Origin: JBBSUQ01 sp964389755
GTDB lineage: Bacteria > Bacteroidota > Bacteroidia > Flavobacteriales_D > Crocinitomicaceae
Direction of reading: 5' to 3'
DNA length: 64,000 bases
Assembly: GCA_964389755.1 (NCBI GenBank)
Contig: CAYMEW010000017.1
Span: 1-64,000, forward strand
Shown: in pieces, positions 51,917 to 60,787 of the stretch
Layout: each line of letters begins with the position of its first letter
Position numbering within the stretch: the first letter of the stretch is position 1
Translations under genes and position numbers: made by a program
Notes under the pieces: model-generated
The model's database searches: none
Told to the model about the DNA's origin: nothing
Seen by the model: the letters and a program-made list of their open reading frames with translations, nothing else

Positions 51917-54343
51917 TCAAACACTTTTTTCTAAAACACGTAGTATAGCAGATATGTTTCTAGTGATCTTTACAACAATTTTTTCTACCGTTGTAAAAGG
52001 TGTTTTTGCACGAATGCTGGCCTCCAGTGTATGAAGCAATACGGCATCCGCACCAATAATTCCGAAAGAAGATATTAATTTATGGGATAATTTGCAAATT
52101 GTTTCTTCATCGGATGATGCGACAGCCTCTAAAAGCTTTTTTTGAACATCACTCATTTCACTGATAAACAGATTGATCATATCGCGTTCAATCGTTTCGT
52201 TTGCACCTGAAATTTCGCGCAGATAACTAAGATCTACAAGCGTATCTGGCGTAAATTCGTCGTCTCCGCGAGTCGTAAGCCTGACAATCTTTGCGTACAG
52301 TTCGTCCTTATTGAATGGTTTGGAGATGTAATCGTTCATTCCGTATTCAAGGCATTTTTCCTTCTCACCGACCAGCGAATGTGCAGTAATTGCCATAATC
52401 GGAACATCTGAACGGAGTTCATTGCGAATGGCGGAAGTCGTTTGATAACCGTCCTTTTCGGGCATTTGCAAATCCATTAAAACGAGGTCGTAGCTTTTCT
52501 GTTGCATCATTTCCAGACCGATCAGCCCGTTGTCGGCGAGGTCAAGTTCCATGCCGAATTGACGGATCACGATCTCCGCAAGGCGCTGGTTGAGTGCGTT
52601 GTCTTCACACATAAGCAGGCGCAACCGTCGGGCGGGCCGCAACTCACTTGGCTTCTGAAGTTGGCTTTCTTCGGTAAACTGCGTGCGTTCAAAGGGAATG
52701 TAAAAGGTGAATTCGGAACCTGTACCCTCCTCACTTTCCACTTCGATGCTTCCGCCCTGTTTTTCGATCAGCAAACGGGTGATATTCAGTCCCAGCCCGG
52801 TGCCGCCGTATTTCCGGGTCGTATGTTCGTTTGCCTGCGTAAAGCGGTCGAAAATAACCTTCAGCTTCTCGAAGGGAATCCCGATCCCGGTGTCGCGGAT
52901 GCGGAACACCAGGGTATCTTGCGTGGCGGTTCGCGCGTGCAGATCGGTATAAATACTCACGTTGCCGGATTCTGTAAATTTGATCGCATTTCCCACGAGG
53001 TTAATGAGAACCTGGGAAAGCCGGTGTGCGTCCCCGGAAATAAACGGGGGAATATCTTCGTCGATGTAGAGTTTTAAAGCAAGTTGTTTTTCATCTGCTT
53101 TCACACGCATGATGCGCTGTACGTTTTGAAGGACCTTGCGCACGGCAAAGGGTTCGTTCTCCAGGGTAAGCATATCCGACTCGATTTTGGAAAGATCGAG
53201 GATGTCGTTGATAATGGATAGCAGGTTTTCACCGGCGATCTTAACGGATTGTACGTATTCGCGCTGTTCCTCGTCAATGTCGGTACCGGAAAGCAGGTCG
53301 GTGAAACCGAGAATCGCATTCATCGGGGTCCGGATCTCGTGACTCATGTTCGCAAGAAAACTATCGCGCGCTTCTGTGGCTTTTTCGGCGAGTTCTTTGG
53401 CTTGCTTCATCTTTTGTTCAGCCTGCATTTCGCGCGTAATATCCTGTGCAATTTCCAGGATGCGCAGATATTGCCCCTGCATATCGCAAAAAGTCGAAAA
53501 GGTGGCTTTAACCCAATAGGTCTTCCCGTCTTTTCCCTGGATTTGCAGGCGCTCCTGGTCCACATCTCCCTGACTGATCTGTTCCCACAGTTGTTCCTGA
53601 TCCAGTGCCTCGCTGCAACAATTCAGTTTTTCCCAGTGACAATCCGCGATCTCTTCCGGCGTATATCCAACGAGTTTCAGGAAATTGGAATTGGCTTGCA
53701 GGATCTTTCCCGCGGCATCGAACTCCACGGTGGCGTTTGCTTTGTTAAGCGCTTCAAGCAGGTAGTCAGCCTCGGCTTCTTTGGCCCTGAGTTGCACGTT
53801 GGTATCGTGAATGCGTTCTTCGACAAGTTTCGTAAGTGCTTCACTCAGCTTTTCGTTGCGTTTGCGAAGTTCGAGTTGCAGTACAACCTGTTTGGCAATT
53901 GTCCTGAGCGCTTCTTTTTGTGCCGAATTGAGTTCCCGCGGAGACTTATCTACAACACACAGGGTTCCGACATTATAACCATCCGGTGAACGAAGCGGCA
54001 TTCCGGCGTAAAAACGGATGTGCGGTTCACCGGTAACGAACGGATTGTCGATAAAACGCTCGTCGCTAAGCGAATCGGGGATTTCAAATAATTCATCCTG
54101 ACGAATGGTGTGATCGCAAAAGGTGTGTTCACGGGGAACTTCACTGCCCTCCGCCCCTATCCGCGCTTTGTGCCACTGCCTTTCGGCATCAAGCATGGAT
54201 ATGAACACGATGGGCACTTCACAGACATGTGCTGCCAGACGCGCCAGCGAATCAAAAGATTCTTCCTGTGGAGTATCGAGGATGTTGTAATCGAGAAGTG
54301 CCTGAAGGCGCGCTGTTTCCTGTTCTCGTGCAGAATGATGCAT
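51917..54343 (-). CDS. Hybrid histidine kinase GAF-PAS-HisKA-HATPase-REC-Hpt
   Basis: 808 aa. GAF (about 20-165), a coiled coil (about 165-205), PAS/PAC (about 208-330), HisKA with His335 (NMSHEIRTPMNA), HATPase (about 440-560, with DTGIGIP and GTGLGL), receiver Asp624 (VLMDLQMP) and Hpt His754 (KLSHKLISSFG). Soluble, with a full internal phosphorelay ending in Hpt, which can feed the free receiver encoded next. Its GAF is a close paralogue of that in the kinase at 43580. A perfect promoter lies 24 nt upstream. Confidence 0.94.
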   Translation of the reverse strand: MHHSAREQETARLQALLDYNILDTPQEESFDSLARLAAHVCEVPIVFISMLDAERQWHKARIGAEGSEVPREHTFCDHTIRQDELFEIPDSLSDERFIDNPFVTGEPHIRFYAGMPLRSPDGYNVGTLCVVDKSPRELNSAQKEALRTIAKQVVLQLELRKRNEKLSEALTKLVEERIHDTNVQLRAKEAEADYLLEALNKANATVEFDAAGKILQANSNFLKLVGYTPEEIADCHWEKLNCCSEALDQEQLWEQISQGDVDQERLQIQGKDGKTYWVKATFSTFCDMQGQYLRILEIAQDITREMQAEQKMKQAKELAEKATEARDSFLANMSHEIRTPMNAILGFTDLLSGTDIDEEQREYVQSVKIAGENLLSIINDILDLSKIESDMLTLENEPFAVRKVLQNVQRIMRVKADEKQLALKLYIDEDIPPFISGDAHRLSQVLINLVGNAIKFTESGNVSIYTDLHARTATQDTLVFRIRDTGIGIPFEKLKVIFDRFTQANEHTTRKYGGTGLGLNITRLLIEKQGGSIEVESEEGTGSEFTFYIPFERTQFTEESQLQKPSELRPARRLRLLMCEDNALNQRLAEIVIRQFGMELDLADNGLIGLEMMQQKSYDLVLMDLQMPEKDGYQTTSAIRNELRSDVPIMAITAHSLVGEKEKCLEYGMNDYISKPFNKDELYAKIVRLTTRGDDEFTPDTLVDLSYLREISGANETIERDMINLFISEMSDVQKKLLEAVASSDEETICKLSHKLISSFGIIGADAVLLHTLEASIRAKTPFTTVEKIVVKITRNISAILRVLEKSV

Positions 54344-54366
54344 TGAAAATGATGTTAAGAATGCTG

Positions 54367-54397
54367 CAAATGTACGTCATGAACGCATTCACTCAAA
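54367..54397 (-). promoter_or_regulatory. Promoter of the kinase-receiver-YaiO-HEAT-GT2 operon
   Basis: On the minus strand: TTTG (54397-54394), 19 nt, TACATTTG (54374-54367): a perfect consensus match, 23 nt before the ATG at 54343. Confidence 0.88.
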
Positions 54398-54473
54398 CAA
54401 AATTATACGTGTTGAAATCAGATTTCAGTTTTACCCGGCTACGGAAAATGCCGATTCGAAGGTCCGTTTTCGC

Positions 54474-55334
54474 TCACAGCTCCAGTTGCCCCTCCCAGTA
54501 ATCATTAAGATAGGCAACGAGTTTCCGGGAAACGTTATTGAAATAGCGTTTCGTGCGGTATCCGCTGACCCAGATAATACCGCGAACGGCATTGGTCAGG
54601 AAGATCTCGTCTGCCGAGAGCAGATTTTGAGGAAGGATGTTACATTCATAGACCTTGATTCCGTGAGACAACGCCAGGTTGATAATCTGCATGCGCATGG
54701 TGCCGGCAAGACAGCCTTCTTCCAGGCCGGGAGTATACAATACGCCGTTGCTTACCACGAAAAGGTTCGAATTGGTACTTTCCAGGATCCCACCGTTGTA
54801 ATTACTCAGTAATACGTCGTCAAGGTTGCGCTCTTTGGCATTAATGGCCGCCATTACATAAAGCAGTCCGTTCTTTGTTTTATAATTGGCCAGCGCATCG
54901 TTCGGCTTCTTGATATCGGTGTAAAGATCGATTTCCAGGCCCTTTGAGTTCAGTTCGAAAATATTGCTTTGGTGCGGATAGACTTCAATAAAATAAGTCA
55001 CTTCATTTGAGTCCGGTTTGTAGGTTCCACCGGTGATCCGGTCGAGCGAGATACGCACTTTTCCGCCTTCCGTAATCGCTGATTTGGACAGTAACTCGGA
55101 GATCTTTTCTTCGAAGAATTGCGTACTCATAAAGGTCGGAACACGCATTTTGAGTGCTTTGGCGCCGTCATGAAGCCGTTTTACATGATTTTCCACGTTG
55201 ATGGTCCTGCCCTGGATCACGCGCAGGGTCTCAAAAACCCCGTCCCCGTATAAGTGTCCGCGGTTTCCCGCATGAATGGTTGGCGCGTTTCCTGCCAGGA
55301 TAGTTCCGTTATTGTTTACGTAGAGTAGCGACAT
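54474..55334 (-). CDS. Class IV (PLP) aminotransferase / aminodeoxychorismate lyase-like
   Basis: 286 aa. PLP fold type IV: GNRGHLYGDGVFETLRV, KKPNDALANYKTKNGLLYVM with the PLP-binding Lys, LSNYNGGILESTNSNLFVV and EGCLAGTMRMQI are the family landmarks. Members are branched-chain or D-amino-acid aminotransferases, or aminodeoxychorismate lyase (PabC) of folate synthesis. The size and GVFETLRV favour PabC-like; the substrate is not settled. It is 2 nt downstream of the rhomboid gene, so they share a transcript. Confidence 0.87.
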   Translation of the reverse strand: MSLLYVNNNGTILAGNAPTIHAGNRGHLYGDGVFETLRVIQGRTINVENHVKRLHDGAKALKMRVPTFMSTQFFEEKISELLSKSAITEGGKVRISLDRITGGTYKPDSNEVTYFIEVYPHQSNIFELNSKGLEIDLYTDIKKPNDALANYKTKNGLLYVMAAINAKERNLDDVLLSNYNGGILESTNSNLFVVSNGVLYTPGLEEGCLAGTMRMQIINLALSHGIKVYECNILPQNLLSADEIFLTNAVRGIIWVSGYRTKRYFNNVSRKLVAYLNDYWEGQLEL

Positions 55335-55336
55335 GA

Positions 55337-55969
55337 CTAAAATATTGTTTCGATGAATTGACGGCCTTTATCGATATCGATGACCAAGATAAATAAAATT
55401 CCGAAGAGCGCCCCGCCAATGTGCGCATCATGTGCAATGTGACTGTTTCCGCGCTTATCCGCCCAAAACTCAAAAGCCAGGTACAACAACCCAAACAGCC
55501 AGCCTTTAATCGGAATGGGTAAAAACAAAAGCCCAAATTCCAGTTCCGGTGCGCAAATGATAGTTGCAAAAAGCACCGCCGAAACGGCACCACTCGCCCC
55601 GAGCGACAAATACGAGTTGTTATTCTTATGCCGGATAAACGGGATTAGCGTGGCAAAAAGTCCGCCGGCCAAGTACAGCAATACAAAATAGAACTCTCCG
55701 CGAACCGGTCCGTACTCCAGGTTGAATATAGGCTCGAGCCCATTGTTGTTAGGTCCAATACCCATAAAGTATAAGGTGATCATATTGAAGATCAGGTGAG
55801 GCATATCGGCATGAACAAGCAGGTGCGAAAAATTGCGGTAAAACTGACGGTCGTGATTCACTTTATATGGAATGTACATCATCCGATACTTAAAATCGGG
55901 ATCGTTAAAGCCTTTTAACGAGACAAGTACGGTAATTGTGATAATAATATAAAGTACCGGGATATCCAT
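55337..55969 (-). CDS. Rhomboid-family intramembrane serine protease
   Basis: 210 aa, six predicted membrane helices. Catalytic dyad: Ser126 in LSLGASGAVS and His183 in DAHIGGALFG; the other hallmarks HLLVHADMPHLIFNM (helix 2) and YLAGGLFA are present. Cleaves membrane proteins within the bilayer; substrates cannot be predicted. ATG 55969 was chosen because the first membrane helix follows at once; an in-frame ATG at 56041 would add 24 non-membrane residues. Confidence 0.93.
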   Translation of the reverse strand: MDIPVLYIIITITVLVSLKGFNDPDFKYRMMYIPYKVNHDRQFYRNFSHLLVHADMPHLIFNMITLYFMGIGPNNNGLEPIFNLEYGPVRGEFYFVLLYLAGGLFATLIPFIRHKNNNSYLSLGASGAVSAVLFATIICAPELEFGLLFLPIPIKGWLFGLLYLAFEFWADKRGNSHIAHDAHIGGALFGILFILVIDIDKGRQFIETIF

Positions 55970-56086
55970 AGTTTGTACATTTCTCAGCCGAATATACAGA
56001 GTATTCTGCTTTCCGGGATGCCGGTTTTCTGCTTTTTTCACCAGTAGAATGTGTACAGTCCTCTTCCCTTTTCTATGCGGAATGTG

Positions 56087-56094
56087 TACTTTTG
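56087..56094 (+). promoter_or_regulatory. Candidate -7 box of the rpe/DinB operon
   Basis: TACTTTTG, perfect TAnnTTTG, 18 nt before the ATG at 56113. The region 19 nt upstream lacks TTTG. Confidence 0.55.
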
Positions 56095-56112
56095 TTTGAA
56101 AAAGCAGAACAA

Positions 56113-56763
56113 ATGGCCGTTATCGTTTCTCCTTCCGTACTTTCCTGTGATTTCGCGAACATTCAGCGTGACGTTGAAATGCTCAATGCTTCCGACGCCG
56201 ACTGGCTTCACATCGATGTGATGGACGGGGCATTCGTACCGAACATTTCTTTCGGATTCCCGGTCATGCAGGCTATTAAAAAGCATGCTGAAAAACCGTT
56301 GGACGTGCACCTGATGATTCAAAATCCGGATCAGTACGTCGAACAATTCGTAAAGTCCGGGGCTGATATCCTCACCGTGCATTACGAAGCCTGCACGCAT
56401 CTGCACCGAACGGTTCAGTTAATCCGTTCCTTCGGAATCAGGGCGGGTGTGGCCATCAATCCACATACCCCCGTCGATCTGCTCGAGAACATCATCGAAG
56501 ACCTCGACCTCGTGCTGGTGATGTCGGTGAACCCTGGATTCGGCGGACAAAAGTTCATAAAAAACGCCGGGTGGAAAGTAGAACAGGCTAAAAACCTGAT
56601 CCATAAACGCGGAAGTCATGCCCTCGTGGAAGTAGACGGCGGTGTGAATGCCGAAACGGGTGCCGAACTCGTAAAATGTGGTGCCGATGCACTTGTAGCC
56701 GGAAGCTACGTGTTCAATTCGGAAGATCCTTCGGCAACGATCAGCAAACTGAAAAACCTGTGA
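56113..56763 (+). CDS. rpe: Ribulose-phosphate 3-epimerase
   Basis: 216 aa, the normal length. Interconverts ribulose 5-phosphate and xylulose 5-phosphate in the pentose phosphate pathway. TIM barrel with SPSVLSCDF, WLHIDVMDGAFVPN (metal Asp and His), HLMIQNPDQYV, GVAINPHTP, VMSVNPGFGGQKF (phosphate loop) and ALVEVDGGVN. ATG 56113 gives the standard start; the frame opens a little earlier at a TTG. Overlaps the DinB gene by 4 nt (GTGA). Confidence 0.97.
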   Translation: MAVIVSPSVLSCDFANIQRDVEMLNASDADWLHIDVMDGAFVPNISFGFPVMQAIKKHAEKPLDVHLMIQNPDQYVEQFVKSGADILTVHYEACTHLHRTVQLIRSFGIRAGVAINPHTPVDLLENIIEDLDLVLVMSVNPGFGGQKFIKNAGWKVEQAKNLIHKRGSHALVEVDGGVNAETGAELVKCGADALVAGSYVFNSEDPSATISKLKNL

Positions 56764-57206
56764 TACTTCCTTTTTTCCGGGAAAAATTTGAATACGATCT
56801 CTATGCGAATCTGAAACTCGCCGCACACATCGTCGAACACGAAGACGCCGTGGATAGTTACATACTGAACTCTTTTTCGCACCTGGTTAACGTACATCAC
56901 ATCTGGATCTCACGTATATGGGGAACTCCGCCCGAATCGCATGAAAATGATCGCCTGCCCGTGGATTATTTCGAACGGTTTTGCCGTGACAATTTCCTCA
57001 GAACGAATGATTACCTGGAAAAAGAATCTGTCGACCGTAAAGTAGCCTACCACGATTCAGAAGGCGTAGCACTTGAAAAGCAGGACCTTGACATCCTGTA
57101 TCACATTCTGAATCACTCCACGCACCATCGCGCCCAGGTTCTGCGCCAGTTCAGACTCCTGGATCTACCCGTTCCCGACCTCAATTTTATCCTATATAAA
57201 GACTGA
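56760..57206 (+). CDS. DinB-family protein
   Basis: 148 aa. Four-helix bundle of the DinB/YfiT type: FFREKFEYDLYAN, SHLVNVHHIWISRI and NHSTHHRAQVLRQF supply the three His ligands of the divalent metal. Members transfer small thiols or have no known activity. The start is the GTG at 56760, which overlaps the rpe stop (GTGA); the frame continues upstream inside rpe but without family sequence. Confidence 0.85.
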   Translation: MILPFFREKFEYDLYANLKLAAHIVEHEDAVDSYILNSFSHLVNVHHIWISRIWGTPPESHENDRLPVDYFERFCRDNFLRTNDYLEKESVDRKVAYHDSEGVALEKQDLDILYHILNHSTHHRAQVLRQFRLLDLPVPDLNFILYKD

Positions 57207-57210
57207 AAAA

Positions 57211-57241
57211 TTGTACAGGCGTAACAAAGGTCTTATTTTTG
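57211..57241 (+). promoter_or_regulatory. Promoter of the secreted protein gene at 57246
   Basis: TTG (57211-57213), about 20 nt, TATTTTTG (57234-57241), only 4 nt before the ATG at 57246, so the message would begin at or near the start codon. Confidence 0.65.
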
Positions 57242-57245
57242 CGTT

Positions 57246-58316
57246 ATGCGATATATGAAACGTACACTTGTTATTTCCGCTTTGATTGTTACCGGTTTTT
57301 CGCAGGTGTTTGCACAAAACAGCCTGCAGGAACGCGAAACCGTGCTTGCCGGCCTGCTCTCGAACCTGCGAAACGCCAAAAATGACCAGGAAAAAGCCGC
57401 TGCGAATAAATCGTTTAAGGAAGAAATGCGCAAAACGATCGCACTCCCGGGTGCTTTTTCATATCCCTTCGAGCAATTATCGACCGTCGGAATGGTGGCA
57501 AGCCCGGATAGTTCGTTTCGCTTTTTTAACTGGAATATCGAGCAGGACGACTTTACGCAGAAATACGAATGTTTCATTTTGCATTATAACGACCGGCACG
57601 AAGAATACGACATCATCGAACTCAAAGACAATTCCATGATGCTCCCGCCGCGCCCCGACGATATTCTTGAGGCCGATAACTGGTATGGAGCACTTTATTA
57701 CCAGATTATTCCTTTCGAAAAAGGAAACCGCCAGATGTATACAGTACTGGGCTGGGACGGAAACGACCAGTCCAGCAACATCAAACTGATCGACGTACTT
57801 TACTTTACAGGAACTTCCGTTCGCCTCGGGAATCCTGTGTTCCGGATGAACGACCAGACCCTCAAACGTGTATTTTTCGAACATTCCGAAAATGCGGTGA
57901 TGTCGCTGCGCTACGAAGAAAAGTACGACCGCATTATCTTTGATCATCTTTCGCCCGAATCGCCGGGAATGGAAGGTTTCTACAGTTATTATGTCCCCGA
58001 TATGTCGTACGATGCCCTGGTACTCAAACGCAACCGCTGGACCCTGCAGGAAGACGTGATCGGCATTAACGAACACAAATCGGAAAAGATGACCATCAGC
58101 GTGATCGATGAAAAAACCGGTGAACCGAAAGAGATCCGTGTAAAGGATAAATGGCAGGATCCGACAGATGAAAGTGCTCCCGCCGGTGGCAGCGTCCATG
58201 TGGCCGTTAAACCTGAAGCAGACGGTTCTTCCGGGTCCAAAAAGAATAAGCCTGTTAAACAAAAGAAAAAGAACCGGAAATACCGTAATACGCCTAAATC
58301 GAATACCGGGCTGTAG
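57246..58316 (+). CDS. Conserved secreted protein of unknown function
   Basis: 356 aa. Signal peptide (about 4-24, ISALIVTGFSQVFAQ), then a helical segment (about 28-60) and a large mixed domain with repeated aromatic/Asp pairs (FRFFNWNIEQDDFTQKYECF, LEADNWYGALYYQI, YTVLGWDGNDQSSNIKLIDV). The C-terminal 50 residues are Lys/Pro/Gly-rich and disordered. The layout recalls Bacteroidota periplasmic proteins of unknown role. ATG 57246 fits the promoter; ATG 57255 would also give the signal peptide. Confidence 0.76.
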   Translation: MRYMKRTLVISALIVTGFSQVFAQNSLQERETVLAGLLSNLRNAKNDQEKAAANKSFKEEMRKTIALPGAFSYPFEQLSTVGMVASPDSSFRFFNWNIEQDDFTQKYECFILHYNDRHEEYDIIELKDNSMMLPPRPDDILEADNWYGALYYQIIPFEKGNRQMYTVLGWDGNDQSSNIKLIDVLYFTGTSVRLGNPVFRMNDQTLKRVFFEHSENAVMSLRYEEKYDRIIFDHLSPESPGMEGFYSYYVPDMSYDALVLKRNRWTLQEDVIGINEHKSEKMTISVIDEKTGEPKEIRVKDKWQDPTDESAPAGGSVHVAVKPEADGSSGSKKNKPVKQKKKNRKYRNTPKSNTGL

Positions 58317-58409
58317 CTACTCCCGGCTGATTTATTCATAGTCAGCTGTTTGTAAATTATATTTTTGTTTTTGGTGCTTTTACATATATTTGGTTAAAAA
58401 TCGATTCAT

Positions 58410-59213
58410 ATGAGTAAAAACCTGTACATTGTGCCGCACGACTTTACGGATGTCGGCGATGCCGCCCTGCAATACGCCCTTTTCCTGGGTACACACGTAA
58501 ACGTCGATATTCGTCTTGTGCACATCGTTAACAAACAATCCGAGCAGGCCGCAGCACTTAAGAAATTACAGGAGATTATTAGCAGGACCGATACAAAAGG
58601 AATTCCTGTTGAACCGCTGGTCAAAACGGGAAGCATTTTCGAAGATATCGGTAAAATTGCGCGCGAAGCCAAAGCGCAACTCATCATTATGGGAACACAT
58701 GGTGTACGGGGCATGCAAAAGATTTTCGGCAGTCATGCCATGAAAGTCGTTACCAGTACGGATGTTCCTTTTCTCGTGGTTCAGTCAAACCTGGAATTGC
58801 ACAAAGTAAAACGCATCCTCGTTCCGATCGACCTTACGAAAGAGAGTTTGCAAATTGTAAACTACGCGGGAGACCTTTCGCACATATTCCACGGAGAGGT
58901 ACACGTAATCGGCGAAAAACAAAACGACGAAATTCTCAGCCAACAACTTAAGAACCGTATCCTGCTCGTTAAGAACCAGTACGAGGAACGAAATGTAAAC
59001 GTCCAGGTGGAAATGGTCAAAGGCGGCGGTTCTTATTATAAGAAGATCATGCGCTATTGCAAAGAACACGAGATCGATTTTATTGCCATCGCCTATCATT
59101 CGGAAAGTTTATTGCCGCAATTTGATAACTTTGCACAGTCATTGATTACAAACGAGATGAATCTGCCGTGCATGGTACTCAATTCCAAACTGGCTTCTTC
59201 ATTGTATTTTTAA
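58410..59213 (+). CDS. Tandem universal stress protein
   Basis: 267 aa, two UspA domains. Domain 1 (about 1-135) begins YIVPHDFTDVGDAALQYA and has the ATP-binding motif GTHGVRGMQKIFGSHAMKVV plus DVPFLVVQ. Domain 2 (about 140-267) starts RILVPIDLTKESLQIVNYA and ends near LPCMVLNS, without the G-x-x-G signature, so it probably does not bind ATP. Cytoplasmic stress protein. 7 nt before the S1-domain gene; one operon. Confidence 0.93.
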   Translation: MSKNLYIVPHDFTDVGDAALQYALFLGTHVNVDIRLVHIVNKQSEQAAALKKLQEIISRTDTKGIPVEPLVKTGSIFEDIGKIAREAKAQLIIMGTHGVRGMQKIFGSHAMKVVTSTDVPFLVVQSNLELHKVKRILVPIDLTKESLQIVNYAGDLSHIFHGEVHVIGEKQNDEILSQQLKNRILLVKNQYEERNVNVQVEMVKGGGSYYKKIMRYCKEHEIDFIAIAYHSESLLPQFDNFAQSLITNEMNLPCMVLNSKLASSLYF

Positions 59214-59220
59214 GCTTTTT

Positions 59221-60057
59221 ATGAAACTGGGTGAATACAACACCTTAACCGTGCTGCGTTTTACATCTGTGGGCGCCTATCTGGGCGACGATCAGGATAA
59301 CGATGTGCTGCTCCCGAACAAATACGTAACGCCTGAAATGGAACTGGATTCCAAAGTTGAAGTGTTTCTGTATCTCGATTCGGAAGACCGGCTGATAGCC
59401 ACTACATTGCGTCCGTTACTGACGCTCCACACTTTCGCATACCTGGAAGTCGAACAGGTCAATTTGTACGGTGCATTTATGCACTGGGGCGTGGAAAAAG
59501 GACTAATGGTTCCCTTTAAACAACAAAAGGCCCGTTTGCAGGAAGGTGGATTCTACCTCACTTACCTCTTGCTCGACGAAGCAACCAACCGGCTGGTCGG
59601 AAGTACAAAGGTGAATGCATTCCTGTCTAAAGATACCACCGGACTTTCCGAAGGTGACGAGGTAAACCTGCTCATCTGTGATACAACCGAAAACGGAATA
59701 CAGGTGATCGTCGAGAATAAGTGGCACGGACTCATCTTCAGAAATGACATCAGCAGAACTGTGAAACGCGGTGAGCGCACCAAAGGATACATTTACACCA
59801 TTCGGGAAGATGGAAAACTGGACATTCGCCTGGAACCTTCCGGGTTTCTTGAACGGATCGAACCGAATGCGGAAAAACTACTGGAACTACTCGAAAAAAA
59901 TGCAGGCAAACTACCGCTCACTGACAAAAGTGATCCCGACGAGATCCGCGAACAGGCCGGAATGAGTAAAAAAGCCTTTAAGCAGGCAGTCGGGAACCTC
60001 TATAAGCAAAAACGGATTATGCTTGAGAAAGATCACATCCGGCTTATAAACTCATAA
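59221..60057 (+). CDS. S1-domain RNA-binding protein, CvfB family
   Basis: 278 aa. Three OB-fold S1-like domains followed by a winged helix: first LRFTSVGAYLGDDQDNDVLLP (about 12-70), second VEQVNLYGAFMHWGVEKGLMV (about 80-140), third NGIQVIVENKWHGLIFRND (about 150-215), then MSKKAFKQAVGNLYKQKRI. CvfB influences virulence gene expression in staphylococci and binds RNA. The end overlaps the convergent LytR-type gene by 14 nt. Confidence 0.92.
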   Translation: MKLGEYNTLTVLRFTSVGAYLGDDQDNDVLLPNKYVTPEMELDSKVEVFLYLDSEDRLIATTLRPLLTLHTFAYLEVEQVNLYGAFMHWGVEKGLMVPFKQQKARLQEGGFYLTYLLLDEATNRLVGSTKVNAFLSKDTTGLSEGDEVNLLICDTTENGIQVIVENKWHGLIFRNDISRTVKRGERTKGYIYTIREDGKLDIRLEPSGFLERIEPNAEKLLELLEKNAGKLPLTDKSDPDEIREQAGMSKKAFKQAVGNLYKQKRIMLEKDHIRLINS

Positions 60058-60787
60058 TATCTTTGAAGCGTATGGCCTGTCGGCGGGAAATTTCGATCTT
60101 CTCTCCTTCTCGCAGTTCCACTTGCAGGCCGCCGTTAAACCAGTTTTCGATCGACGATACCCAGTTGAGATTGATAATGAATTTTCGGTTCGCACGGAAG
60201 AAGTGTTCGGGATCCAGACGTTCCTCGAAGCTATTCAATGATCTTAGAATGAGCGGCCTGAAGCTATCGAAATAAACCTTTACATAATTCCCTTCCGATT
60301 CAAGCATCCGCACTTTACGAAGTTCAATGAACCAACATTTCTCACCGTCTTTAATAAATACACGGTCGTCAATCGTAAGAAAGCGGTCTTTGCGCGAAGC
60401 ACGGGCACTGATGTCGGATGTAAAATCCTCGTCTTCCTTCTGTGTTTTGGCAATGGCTTCTTTGAGTCGCTCCGGATCCACAGGTTTTAAAAGGTAATCC
60501 AGCGCATTGATTTCAAACGCTTTCAATGCAAATTCATCGTAAGCAGTAATAAAGATCACTTTTGGGATCTCGTCCAGCTTTTTCAGCATTTCGAAGCCAT
60601 TCATTTCCGGCATGGAAATATCCAGGAAAACGAGGTCCGGCTTTTGCTCCCGGATCAGGTCGATCCCTTCCCGTGCATTCCGGGCTTCTGCGGTGATATC
60701 GATCTCATCGTAATCCTTCAGCAGGTTTTTCAATTCTTCACGGGCGAGTCGTTCGTCGTCAATGATCAGGGTTTTCAGTGTTTTCAT
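60044..60787 (-). CDS. LytTR-family response regulator
   Basis: 247 aa. Receiver (about 1-120, Asp56 in VFLDISMP, Lys in LLKPVDPERL) and LytTR DNA-binding domain (about 140-245; FRANRKFIINLNWVSSIENW, VELREGEKIEISRRQ). Regulator partner of the LytS-type kinase encoded just upstream, with a 4-nt overlap. No target is suggested by the neighbours except the gene at 61943, divergent from this operon. Confidence 0.95.
   Translation of the reverse strand: MKTLKTLIIDDERLAREELKNLLKDYDEIDITAEARNAREGIDLIREQKPDLVFLDISMPEMNGFEMLKKLDEIPKVIFITAYDEFALKAFEINALDYLLKPVDPERLKEAIAKTQKEDEDFTSDISARASRKDRFLTIDDRVFIKDGEKCWFIELRKVRMLESEGNYVKVYFDSFRPLILRSLNSFEERLDPEHFFRANRKFIINLNWVSSIENWFNGGLQVELREGEKIEISRRQAIRFKDIMSL

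Noticed and set aside
57477..58262. 261-codon minus-strand frame over the secreted protein gene
   Set aside because: Plus-strand gene has a signal peptide and promoter; the antisense frame has none.
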